Source: Paenibacillus tundrae
Lineage (GTDB): Bacteria; Bacillota; Bacilli; Paenibacillales; Paenibacillaceae
DNA length: 64,000 nucleotides
Reading direction: 5' to 3'
Assembly: GCF_030812775.1 (NCBI RefSeq)
Contig: NZ_JAUSTI010000001.1
Location: forward strand, 248,001 to 312,000
This document shows, piece after piece, positions 8,131 to 15,423 of the stretch (positions within the stretch are counted from its first letter, which is position 1; the number at the start of each line of letters is the position of its first letter). The notes under the pieces were generated by a model that saw only the letters and a list, made by a program, of their open reading frames with translations, was not told the DNA's origin and did not search any database. The translations under genes were made by a program, and so were the position numbers.

Positions 8131-9246
8131 ATGAAAGATCCAAGAATTCAGAAGCTTGCCGCTAACTTGGTCGGTTACTCTGTAGATGTACAACCAGGCG
8201 AGAACGTTCTGGTCGAGATGATCGGAAGTGAGCGTGACTTAATCAACGCTGTGGTTGAGGAAGTAGGGAAAAAGGGCGGTAACGTATTTGTGCAGTTGAC
8301 TGACAGAACGGTACAACGTGCAATGCTCAAGAATGCAACGGAAGAAATGATGAAAACATGGGCAGAGATTGATCTGAACCGGATGAAGCAAATGGATTGT
8401 TACATCGGGATTCGTGCGGGCGAGAACGTCAACGATCTGTCCGATGTACCTGAAGAGAAGATGAAAATGTATAATTCATTGTATTCTCATCCTGTACATA
8501 GCGAGCAGCGCGTGAAGCACACCAAATGGGTTGTATTGCGCTACCCGAATGCAAGTATGGCACAACTCGCGAACACGAGTACAGAGGCATTTGAAGACTT
8601 CTACTTCGATGTATGTAACCTTGATTATGCCAAAATGGATAAAGCACAAGATGCACTGGCTAACCTAATGAACCGTACAGATAAAGTTCGGATTACAGGC
8701 CCTGGAACAGACCTCAGCTTCTCCATCAAGGATATCGGTGCTGTGAAGTGCTCTGGTCAAAAAAATATTCCAGACGGAGAAGTGTATAGTGCTCCTGTAC
8801 GGGATTCCGTTAATGGGACGATCAGCTATAACGCGGCAACACTGTATAATGGTGTTACGTTTGAGAATATTAAGTTCACGTTCAAAGACGGCAAAATTGT
8901 TGAGGCGACAAGCAATGATACGGAGCGCCTGAATGATATTTTGGATTCGGATGATGGTGCACGTCATATTGGTGAATTCGCCATTGGATTCAATCCGTAC
9001 ATTCTTCACCCTATGAAAGATATCTTGTTTGATGAAAAAATTGCGGGTAGCTTGCATTTCACACCAGGACAGGCATATGAAGAAACAGATAATGGAAACC
9101 GCTCATCCATTCACTGGGATCTGGTATTGATTCAACGTCCAGATTACGGCGGTGGAGAGATTTATTTTGACGATGTACTGATCCGTAAAGACGGTATTTT
9201 CGTTATTCCTGAGCTGGAATGCCTGAATCCAGACCGTTTGAAATAG
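8131..9246 (+). CDS. M29-family metallo-aminopeptidase (AmpS/PepS type)
   Basis: Removes N-terminal residues from peptides in the cytoplasm using a cocatalytic metal pair. It has 371 residues, usual for the family. The C-terminal half carries the conserved metal-site segments: the glutamate in GEFAIGFNP, the histidine in GSLHFTPGQAY, and the HWD motif in SSIHWDLVL. The N-terminal half (DPRIQKLAANLVGYSVDVQPGE) is the typical opening. The ATG at 8131 sits ten bases after AGGAGG. An earlier in-frame ATG at 8110 is part of the ribosome site region and is rejected. It has its own promoter; a gap of about 96 bases separates it from the HPr-like gene. Confidence 0.93.
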   Translation: MKDPRIQKLAANLVGYSVDVQPGENVLVEMIGSERDLINAVVEEVGKKGGNVFVQLTDRTVQRAMLKNATEEMMKTWAEIDLNRMKQMDCYIGIRAGENVNDLSDVPEEKMKMYNSLYSHPVHSEQRVKHTKWVVLRYPNASMAQLANTSTEAFEDFYFDVCNLDYAKMDKAQDALANLMNRTDKVRITGPGTDLSFSIKDIGAVKCSGQKNIPDGEVYSAPVRDSVNGTISYNAATLYNGVTFENIKFTFKDGKIVEATSNDTERLNDILDSDDGARHIGEFAIGFNPYILHPMKDILFDEKIAGSLHFTPGQAYEETDNGNRSSIHWDLVLIQRPDYGGGEIYFDDVLIRKDGIFVIPELECLNPDRLK

Positions 9247-9283
9247 CATCAGTATTTTGCTGTTGCTAGGAAAGCGGATTCAC

Positions 9284-9316
9284 GGTATCATGTAGTGGTA
9301 ATTAATAGATGATACC
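9284..9316 (+). other. Inverted repeat before the HPr-like gene
   Basis: Perfect 8-base arms GGTATCAT (9284-9291) and ATGATACC (9309-9316) separated by 17 bases, ending 26 bases before the start codon. There is no T run. It could be an operator or an mRNA stem. Confidence 0.55.
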
Positions 9317-9342
9317 AAAAGTGAAAAGACGGAGGGATTCCT

Positions 9343-9588
9343 ATGTCGAGTAATAACGCGGCTGTAGTGGAAATTGCTCAAACAGCAGGCAAGTTTACTT
9401 CTTCAATCGTGCTTCATTCAGACAACAAGTATATCGATGTGAAAAGTATCTTGGGATTGTTTACAACACTGATCAGCACTCATAGCTATGAATTGCATGT
9501 TCATGGTCCAGATGCCGATGAGGCCAAAGCAGCCATGTCTGATGTGTTTGCTAAGCATGGACTGAATGTAAAGATCGCATCGGAGTAA
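9343..9588 (+). CDS. HPr/Crh-like protein lacking the His15 loop
   Basis: An 81-residue protein of the HPr fold family. From about residue 10 it aligns with Crh and HPr: the segment IAQTAGKFTSSIVL matches the helix and strand after the active site, and VKSILGLFTTL matches the KSIMG region that holds the HprK-phosphorylated Ser46 (here Ser35). The part that should carry the first strand and the GLHARPA phosphorylation loop is absent: an in-frame TGA at 9322-9324 excludes a longer start. The start at 9343 has a GGAGGG ribosome site. It therefore cannot act as a PTS phosphocarrier through His15, but it could be an HprK target or a degenerate paralogue. It is followed by a strong terminator and not linked to PTS genes. 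Confidence 0.75.
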   Translation: MSSNNAAVVEIAQTAGKFTSSIVLHSDNKYIDVKSILGLFTTLISTHSYELHVHGPDADEAKAAMSDVFAKHGLNVKIASE

Positions 9589-9596
9589 GACTTATG

Positions 9597-9635
9597 AGAA
9601 GCACCTTCGCCAGTGGTGGCGAAGGTGCTTCTTTT
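9597..9635 (+). terminator. Strong terminator after the HPr-like gene
   Basis: A perfect 15-bp stem (AGAAGCACCTTCGCC and its complement), a 4-5 base loop, then CTTTT. It lies eight bases after the stop. Confidence 0.93.
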
Positions 9636-9731
9636 GTATGCTGAGTTGAATCACACGAAAAGCCCTTGCGCTGTATCTGAAATAAGCACTCCCGAACGCA
9701 CTCACTTTGTTCGGATATTTTGGTCAGGTTC

Positions 9732-9760
9732 TTGTATTACCTAATGATTTCGTCTAATAT
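9732..9760 (+). promoter_or_regulatory. Promoter of ylaN
   Basis: TTGTAT (9732-9737), 17 bases, TAATAT (9755-9760), about 50 bases before the start. Confidence 0.65.
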
Positions 9761-9811
9761 TAGAGATAGAACGGCTTTACGCGATTTTTGGGACATAGGG
9801 GGGAAAAATGC

Positions 9812-10105
9812 ATGACTTCATCTGATCTGCAGGACCAGCTGAATTTGAAAGCGATCAGTCTTCTTCAAGAAGATGCAGATAAAATACAGAAGCTTATTGA
9901 AGTACAGATGGAGAATCTGGCTACCCGCTACTGCCCTCTCTATGAGGAAGTATTGGATACACAGATGTATGGGTTCTCCAAAGAAGTTGATTTTGCTGTT
10001 CGTGCAGGTCTCCTTCCAGAAGGTGCTGGTAAGCAGATGGTTAGCGCGCTTGAGCGGAATCTGGCGATTCTATATGAAGCCTTGAACAAAAAGAATGAGC
10101 AATAG
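9812..10105 (+). CDS. ylaN: YlaN, UPF0358 (DUF1507) protein
   Basis: A 97-residue cytosolic protein recognised by VQMENLATRYCPLYEEVLDTQMYGFSKE-type sequence around residues 30-60 (the CPLYEEVLDTQM core is diagnostic). YlaN of B. subtilis and Staphylococcus aureus is reported to bind iron and to interact with the repressor Fur, linking iron state to growth; that role is carried over here as inference. In B. subtilis ylaN adjoins ftsW; here ftsW lies 2 kb away on the other strand with an antiporter and an Asp23 gene between. The ATG at 9812 is preferred to the in-frame start at 9788 because GGGGGGAAA lies just before it. Confidence 0.93.
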   Translation: MTSSDLQDQLNLKAISLLQEDADKIQKLIEVQMENLATRYCPLYEEVLDTQMYGFSKEVDFAVRAGLLPEGAGKQMVSALERNLAILYEALNKKNEQ

Positions 10106-10133
10106 CCTGCATATGCGCGGGTCAGAATAGAAG

Positions 10134-10160
10134 GCATGCAGGTTATTGCATGCTTTTTTT
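10134..10160 (+). terminator. Terminator of ylaN
   Basis: GCATGCA pairs with TGCATGC around a 6-base loop, followed by seven T. Confidence 0.9.
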
Positions 10161-10300
10161 GTGTGCTCTTTTTGAATTTCTTCTCGCTAATGTGTGCAGT
10201 TCCAGCACGTAGCACGTAATCCGTTGCTCAGTTTGATGCCAAGGGTAGTTAACTAACCGCAGCCTGAGAGCGAAATGGAGCTTCAGGGTGAGTGGATGTA

Positions 10301-10341
10301 AAAAAGGGTAGCCGGGGTGAAAACATCACCTAGCTACCTTT
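10301..10341 (-). terminator. Terminator of the Ca2+/H+ antiporter gene
   Basis: On the minus strand GGTAGC...GTG pairs with CAC...GCTACC, followed by CTTTTTT. It lies about 55 bases beyond the stop of the antiporter gene. Confidence 0.8.
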
Positions 10342-10396
10342 GTTATGTCTTTATTTTATACATGTAATCTGAGCATCTTATGGTGTTTCGGTTGTT

Positions 10397-11467
10397 TTAC
10401 ACCAGAAAGAATGACACCCCAAGGATGATATAGACCACAAGTAACAGCAAGCCCTCATACCAGTTCGTTGAACCATCCTGTGTGATCGACTTCGCAATAA
10501 ACACGGAAACACCGATCGCGACAAGTTCAATGGTGGTAAATACAATATCCATTGTTCTGCCTGTGAAGTAGCTGACAAAAATCAGCACAGGTGCAACAAA
10601 TAATGCAATTTGCAAGCTACTGCCGACCGCAATCTCTACTGCGGCACCGATTTTGTTTTTCATCGCTAACATAATGGCTGCACTGTGTTCCGCTGCATTA
10701 CCAATGATGGCAACAAGGAACGCACCGACAAATAGCTCACTCAGTCCAAACCGCTCTGTAAAGACTTCAAGTGTGCCAACTAGCCACTCACTGACAAAGG
10801 CCACCATAACCGTTGCCAGTACGAGATAAAGGATCGATTTCTTCTTCGACCATTCAGGTGCATGTTCATGCGGAAGTTCTTCATCCTCGTCTACCGTGAC
10901 ATCGGCAAGATACTTCTTATGTGTGACCATAGAGAACAGCAACCAAGCAATGTAGGCCACAATCAACAGTCCCGCAACAATAAGACTGAGTGTATTTGTG
11001 TCTTGTTGAGTGATAGAATGAGTGTTAAGGAACACGGCGGGAATGAATAAAGCGATGATAGCTACAATCATCAAGGAGCCGTTCAGACCTGCAAGCGAAA
11101 CGTTGTAATTCTGGATTTTGAACTTGAGTCCACCTGCGAAAATGCTCAGTCCTAAAACAAGTAACAGGTTTCCGATAATGGAGCCCGTCAGACTGGCTTT
11201 GACCATGTCGAACAATCCTTCTTTAACGAGGAAGATCGCAATAATCAGCTCGGCCGCATTGCCGAAGGTGGCATTCAAAAACCCACCCAGCCGCTGTCCG
11301 GCATAGTGGGCAACATTTTCAGTAGCTTTGCCTAAAAAACCAGCGACAAAAATAACCGAAATGGCTGAAATCACAAACTGTAGAATCGAATCCCATTTCA
11401 TGTAGTGGGCAATCGCGCTGAGTGCAAAAGTAACAATCAGCAGAATGGATGAAATCCGGTTTCTCAC
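10397..11467 (-). CDS. Ca2+/H+ antiporter (CAX family, ChaA/YfkE-like)
   Basis: An inner-membrane exchanger that expels calcium (or other cations) in return for protons. It has 356 residues and about eleven membrane segments. Both alpha repeats of the CaCA superfamily are present: GNAAELIIAIFLVKEG followed by GSIIGNLLLVLG in the first half, and GNAAEHSAAIMLAMK followed by GSSLQIALFVAPV in the second. The acidic linker DVTVDEDEELPHEH lies between the halves. The start is a GTG. The longest frame begins at 11473, but the GTG at 11467 is better placed after the AGGTG ribosome site. Closest well-known relative is B. subtilis YfkE. It is monocistronic with its own terminator, and a palindrome lies just upstream. 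Confidence 0.9.
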   Translation of the reverse strand: MRNRISSILLIVTFALSAIAHYMKWDSILQFVISAISVIFVAGFLGKATENVAHYAGQRLGGFLNATFGNAAELIIAIFLVKEGLFDMVKASLTGSIIGNLLLVLGLSIFAGGLKFKIQNYNVSLAGLNGSLMIVAIIALFIPAVFLNTHSITQQDTNTLSLIVAGLLIVAYIAWLLFSMVTHKKYLADVTVDEDEELPHEHAPEWSKKKSILYLVLATVMVAFVSEWLVGTLEVFTERFGLSELFVGAFLVAIIGNAAEHSAAIMLAMKNKIGAAVEIAVGSSLQIALFVAPVLIFVSYFTGRTMDIVFTTIELVAIGVSVFIAKSITQDGSTNWYEGLLLLVVYIILGVSFFLV

Positions 11468-11502
11468 ACACACACACCTCGGTTACATATTATTTGGTTG
11501 GC

Positions 11503-11520
11503 AACACGTGATCACATGTT
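11503..11520. promoter_or_regulatory. Palindrome, possible operator of the antiporter gene
   Basis: AACACGTGA/TCACATGTT is an 18-base palindrome with a single mismatched pair, 36 bases before the antiporter start. Its centre position and lack of a T run suggest a protein site rather than a terminator. Confidence 0.4.
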
Positions 11521-11705
11521 GGTCATCATAATCATTCGAATCATGCCAAATCTTGTGAAAAGGTGACGAAATGATTATGAGATTATTTTCATATTTCAAT
11601 ATAACCAAATCATAGTAGGTTGTAAACGCAACTTTTTGAGTTTAATTTGCTTTTTGGGGTGGAAAGGATTTAAAATACGATTAACGAAGTGAAGGAGGAT
11701 GTGGC

Positions 11706-12068
11706 ATGGCAGAACAACTTCAACTAGATGGCGGTAACATCCGGATTGCTGACGACGTGGTGGCGAAAATTGCCGGAATGGCTGCGCTTGAGACACCCGG
11801 GATTGCCGCAATGTCTGGAGGATTGTCAGAGGGCTGGGCCAAGCGTCTCAGCGGTAAAAACGTACAGAAAGGCGTGGGCGTTGAGGTCGGCCAGCTGGAA
11901 ACAGCCATTGATCTGCGCATCATCGTCCTGTACGAGACACCGATTCATGAAGTTTCCCGCATGCTTCAGCAGAATGTGAGAGAAGCGGTAGAGACCATGA
12001 CGGGATTACGAGTTGTCGAAGTTAATGTAAAGGTAGAAGGTGTATCTTTCAAAGGCGACGACGTATAA
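11706..12068 (+). CDS. Asp23/Gls24 family envelope stress protein
   Basis: A 120-residue member of the Asp23 family (B. subtilis YqhY/YloU type). Family features are all present: a short lead-in, the strand IRIADDVVAKIAGMAALETPGIAAM, a variable loop, and the C-terminal VREAVETMTGLRVVEVNVKVEGV. There is no membrane anchor. Members associate with the membrane in Staphylococcus and are linked to envelope stress or acyl/lipid metabolism, but the biochemical role is open. The ATG at 11706 follows GAAGGAGG. It stands alone before a bidirectional terminator shared with ftsW. The paralogue normally found just before fakA is absent from this window. Confidence 0.92.
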   Translation: MAEQLQLDGGNIRIADDVVAKIAGMAALETPGIAAMSGGLSEGWAKRLSGKNVQKGVGVEVGQLETAIDLRIIVLYETPIHEVSRMLQQNVREAVETMTGLRVVEVNVKVEGVSFKGDDV

Positions 12069-12133
12069 GCTGATCGGCTTCCAGCGTAGAGGGTTCATTC
12101 GTAGAGCGTGCGCTCACGGAGTGAAACTCATCC

Positions 12134-12176
12134 AAAAAAGACTTCCTATCCATGATGGATGGGAAGTCTTTTTTTA
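12134..12176. terminator. Bidirectional terminator between asp23-like gene and ftsW
   Basis: AAAAAAGACTTCC on the left pairs with GGAAGTCTTTTTTT on the right, with an inner TCCAT/ATGGA stem. T runs occur on both strands, so it serves both convergent genes. Confidence 0.88.
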
Positions 12177-12186
12177 CGTTCTATGA

Positions 12187-13458
12187 TTATCTAATGCGGC
12201 GAATGGATTCTCTTGAACGAAGGGCAGGAGAGGTTCGAGTCTGTACGGTTACGGACTTTGTTCTCTCTTCCTTGATTACGTCTTGATTATTGGTGCGGGA
12301 AATACTAAGCAAGATGCCCATAGCGACCATCATGACGAAGAGTGACGTGCCTCCATAGCTGATAAACGGCAGCGTGACACCTGTGACAGGTATAGTCTGA
12401 GTAACGCCGCCGATATTAATAAAGGCTTGGATGGCGATGAGTCCCATGATTCCGATGCCGACCAATGTACCGAAAGGATCGGGACAGCGGAGAGAGACGA
12501 TGATGCCTCGCCATATAAAGTAGAGATAGACGAGTAGAAACAAGGTGCTTCCTAGGAACCCAAGCTCTTCACCGATGACGGAGAATATAAAGTCATTATA
12601 CGCATTCGGCAGGTAATGTAGTTTAATTGTACCTTGTCCAATACCTGAACCTGTAATCCCGCCATCTCCAATCGCTACAAGGGAGCGATAGAGGTTAAGG
12701 CTTCCATCGGTAGGGTCAGAGAGCGGGTCAAGGAATGCCTGAATCCGTCCGATTTTATAGTTCGTTTTTGCTTCGGTTATTGTATTATCTGGAGTAGACA
12801 TGGAGGAGAACAAGGCGTTGGCTCCAAAAGCCAGCGCCCCTCCTAGCACAACGAGCATAATAGAACCCATAATGTGCTTCATGCTCGCACCCCCTGCATA
12901 GATCACCAAACCACACGTGGAGACCAGAATGAAGCAGGTACCAAAGTCAGGCTGCAGCATAATGAGTCCGGCAATGAAGCCTACAATGATAAGGACAGGA
13001 AAATAACCAGTTTTAAGATCTCTAAAGCGTTCGCCTTTCTTGGTGATTAGCGCAGCGAGATACAAAATAATGGCGATTTTGGCGAATTCGGCTGGTTGAA
13101 CACTAAAACCAAAAACTCCAATCCAACTGCGAGCACCGTTAATATTCCTACCGGCTATAAGAACAAGCAGCAGCATAACCGTCGTGAAGAGAAAAAAGGG
13201 TGCATACAGCTTTTTGTACTTCGTAAAACGAATATTCATAGCAAAAAACATACCAACTACACCAATGATAGCCCACATAAGTTGTTTTTTCGTGAAGAAC
13301 AGGGGATCATTGTTAAAGCGTTCGCTTGCAATTGCAATGCTGGAACTGGAGCTGAATACCATCACCAGTCCAAAGCCCACCAACAATAAAGTGAGGATTA
13401 GCAGTTGGAAATCCGGCGTGCCTCTCTTCGTTTTCGTTTGGGCTGTTTGTTGTTTCAT
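12187..13458 (-). CDS. ftsW: SEDS-family peptidoglycan glycosyltransferase FtsW
   Basis: A polytopic membrane enzyme that polymerises septal peptidoglycan with a class B PBP. It has 423 residues and ten predicted membrane segments. Diagnostic SEDS motifs: GARSWIGVFGFSVQPAEFAK-like segment near residue 115 and the C-terminal VTGVTLPFISYGGTSL. The large loop with ALFSSMSTPDNTITE and NYKIGRIQAFLDP is normal for the family. The position near ylaN argues for FtsW rather than RodA or SpoVE. It ends in a basic tail (LRSRESIRRIR). It lies 13 bases after the YugN-like gene on the same strand, so the two probably form an operon. Confidence 0.92.
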   Translation of the reverse strand: MKQQTAQTKTKRGTPDFQLLILTLLLVGFGLVMVFSSSSSIAIASERFNNDPLFFTKKQLMWAIIGVVGMFFAMNIRFTKYKKLYAPFFLFTTVMLLLVLIAGRNINGARSWIGVFGFSVQPAEFAKIAIILYLAALITKKGERFRDLKTGYFPVLIIVGFIAGLIMLQPDFGTCFILVSTCGLVIYAGGASMKHIMGSIMLVVLGGALAFGANALFSSMSTPDNTITEAKTNYKIGRIQAFLDPLSDPTDGSLNLYRSLVAIGDGGITGSGIGQGTIKLHYLPNAYNDFIFSVIGEELGFLGSTLFLLVYLYFIWRGIIVSLRCPDPFGTLVGIGIMGLIAIQAFINIGGVTQTIPVTGVTLPFISYGGTSLFVMMVAMGILLSISRTNNQDVIKEERTKSVTVQTRTSPALRSRESIRRIR

Positions 13459-13471
13459 CGCTCAGCCCAAC

Positions 13472-13819
13472 CTAAGCTTCCAGCAGTTCTTTGAGCTGCT
13501 GTAATTTTTGAGCGGCCAGCTTCACGACTGGCTGTGGAACGGTAGTATCATAATCCAGACCATGCGGGAAAGTAGCTTTTCCTAGATAGACTGCTTCTAC
13601 AGAAAGAACAGAATCTGGTTTTTCAAGCTTGCCATCCACAACACGGGTATTAATACGTACAAAGTATTCCGATTTAGTAAGTTCATCTTCAATTTTGTAG
13701 TCATATGTAGCACGGTAATACTCCCATTGCCACCGGACAAATCCGACTTTCTCGGCGCTCTCATCCAGGTATGCCAAGTCGCTTTTCAAGCCATCTAAGC
13801 CTGTATTCTCAAATATCAT
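13472..13819 (-). CDS. YugN-like family protein
   Basis: A 115-residue soluble protein matching the YugN family: VGFVRWQWEYYRATYDYKIED and the segment YFVRINTRVVDGKLEKPDSV are typical. The function is unknown. It lies directly upstream of ftsW, 13 bases away, with no hairpin between, so transcription is probably shared. The ATG at 13819 has an AGGAGGATC ribosome site. The 209 bases up to the divergent amidohydrolase gene must hold both promoters, though I could not single them out. Confidence 0.85.
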   Translation of the reverse strand: MIFENTGLDGLKSDLAYLDESAEKVGFVRWQWEYYRATYDYKIEDELTKSEYFVRINTRVVDGKLEKPDSVLSVEAVYLGKATFPHGLDYDTTVPQPVVKLAAQKLQQLKELLEA

Positions 13820-14028
13820 AAGCGTTTGATCCTCCTCATAAGCTTCCGAGTATAATTTCTCGTTGTTTCTCTAGTTTATGATAGTATGTTTCCCCTTCCC
13901 GTGCAAGCTTTCAAGGGCTTGTTCATATCGGTTTTCTTCCAATTCTGCTACAATATACTGCAATAGGTTTGAAGTGAGAGGTTCGGGCTTGATGAAAGTA
14001 CCGATCGAGAGCGAAAGGATGAGGAAAT

Positions 14029-15201
14029 ATGACAAATAATATATGGTGGGATGATCTGCAAATCCATATGGTGGAGTGGCGCCGTCATCTTCATCGCAAT
14101 CCTGAAGTTTCCTTTCATGAGGAGAAGACCTCATCTTTTGTAGCAGATATGCTGGAAAGCTTTGGCGTGGAAGTGAAGCGTCATGTGGGGGGGCATGGAG
14201 TTATTGGTACGATCCGTGGAGATCAGCCAGGCCCTGTGGTCATGCTTCGAGCTGATATGGACGCTTTGCCTATCCAAGACGAGAAGGATGTAGAATATGC
14301 ATCTAGAAAAGATGGAGCCATGCACGCATGTGGTCATGATGGACACGTTTCGATTCTGCTAGGAACAGCATTGTATTTCAGTCGTAATAGGGCTGCAATT
14401 AAAGGAGAGATTCGTTTTCTGTTCCAACCAGCAGAAGAGTTACTGCCTGGCGGAGCAGTTCACGTCATTGCCGACGGTGGGCTTGATGGCGTAGATGTCA
14501 TCTATGGAATTCATCTGTGGACACCTCTCCCTGTAGGTGTTGCAGCGAGTACGGCGGGATCAATGATGGCTGCTGCAGATGATTTCTATATTGAGATCAC
14601 AGGCAAAGGTGGTCATGGCGGGATGCCGCAGTCGACTGTGGACAGCTTGGTGGCAGGTTCAGCACTGGTGATGCAATTACAGACGGTAGTTAGTCGTTCC
14701 GTCGATCCATTGCGTCCGGCGGTGCTGACGATTGGTACCATGCAAGCTGGAGCTGCACAGAACGTTATTGCGGAATCCTGTAAAATGAGTGGCACGGTCA
14801 GAACGTTTGATGAAGAGACCCGATCGGGGATGAAAGAACGCATTCACATCATGGTGGCTCAGACGGGTGCAGCCTATGGAGCTAAGACGGATATCAAATA
14901 TATTATGGGTTACCCGCCAGTTGTTAATGATGAGCGGGAAACAGAACGATTCTTCCAAGAAGCGGTGCATGTATTTGGCGCACAAAATGTACAAGCTTCA
15001 CCAATGATCATGCCTGCAGAGGATTTTGCTTATTATTTACAAAAAATTCCTGGATGCTTTATGTTTGTTGGTGCCGGCAATCCAGATAAAGGCGCAATCT
15101 ATCCGCACCATCATCCGAAGTTTGACTTTGATGAAGATGCGATGCAGCATGCAGTTAAGCTGTTTATTGCTATGGCGACAGGCTATACGGCTGAATTATA
15201 G
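14029..15201 (+). CDS. M20-family amidohydrolase/aminoacylase
   Basis: A zinc or manganese hydrolase that removes acyl groups from amino acids or related amides; close relatives include N-acetyl-diaminopimelate deacetylase and hippurate hydrolase, and the substrate cannot be settled from sequence. It has 390 residues. Landmarks: WRRHLHRNPEVSFHE at the start, RADMDALPI, the metal-binding HACGHDGH, QPAEELLPGGA with the catalytic glutamates, the dimerisation domain opening GKGGHGGMPQ, and MPAEDFAYY plus the terminal HHHPKFDFDE with the last metal ligand. All are intact. The ATG at 14029 follows GATGAGG. The gene is monocistronic; a hairpin repeat and then a terminator follow. Confidence 0.9.
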   Translation: MTNNIWWDDLQIHMVEWRRHLHRNPEVSFHEEKTSSFVADMLESFGVEVKRHVGGHGVIGTIRGDQPGPVVMLRADMDALPIQDEKDVEYASRKDGAMHACGHDGHVSILLGTALYFSRNRAAIKGEIRFLFQPAEELLPGGAVHVIADGGLDGVDVIYGIHLWTPLPVGVAASTAGSMMAAADDFYIEITGKGGHGGMPQSTVDSLVAGSALVMQLQTVVSRSVDPLRPAVLTIGTMQAGAAQNVIAESCKMSGTVRTFDEETRSGMKERIHIMVAQTGAAYGAKTDIKYIMGYPPVVNDERETERFFQEAVHVFGAQNVQASPMIMPAEDFAYYLQKIPGCFMFVGAGNPDKGAIYPHHHPKFDFDEDAMQHAVKLFIAMATGYTAEL

Positions 15202-15203
15202 AA

Positions 15204-15240
15204 GTTGTTAAAAAGTCCACCGTCCTTTTTGAACACGCAC
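15204..15240 (+). repeat. Minimal copy of a dispersed hairpin repeat
   Basis: GTTGTT..AAAAAGTCC and CCTTTTTGAAC then ACGCAC, three bases after the stop of the amidohydrolase gene. The same layout recurs at 59276-59307 and, inverted, at 24420-24452. Confidence 0.7.
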
Positions 15241-15264
15241 ATATAGAATGATTAACCAACTCAT

Positions 15265-15297
15265 TGGGCATCCTTAAACAAAGGATGCTCTTTTTTT
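15265..15297 (+). terminator. Terminator of the amidohydrolase gene
   Basis: GGGCATCCTT pairs with AAGGATGCTC around a short A-rich loop, followed by seven T. Confidence 0.92.
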
Positions 15298-15423
15298 ATT
15301 TGAGCGCTAGATCGGTAGTAGGTTCATAAGGTTCATTTTCGGAGCTTACCGGGACTGGGCTTTTTGTCATGCGTGTGATACCCATCCAGCAATGAACAGA
15401 CCAGCAGTTAGGAGGCGTGTGTA

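Noticed and set aside
11521..11600. Possible Fur box near ylaN/antiporter
   Set aside because: AT-rich stretches such as ATGATTATGAGATTAT do not fit the 7-1-7 pattern well enough.
11635..11665. Possible sigma-B promoter before the Asp23 gene
   Set aside because: GTTTAA and GGGTGG are only 11 bases apart and the -10 is poor.
13871..14134. 87-codon frame on the minus strand across the amidohydrolase start
   Set aside because: It overlaps the start and ribosome site of a certain gene and has no family likeness.
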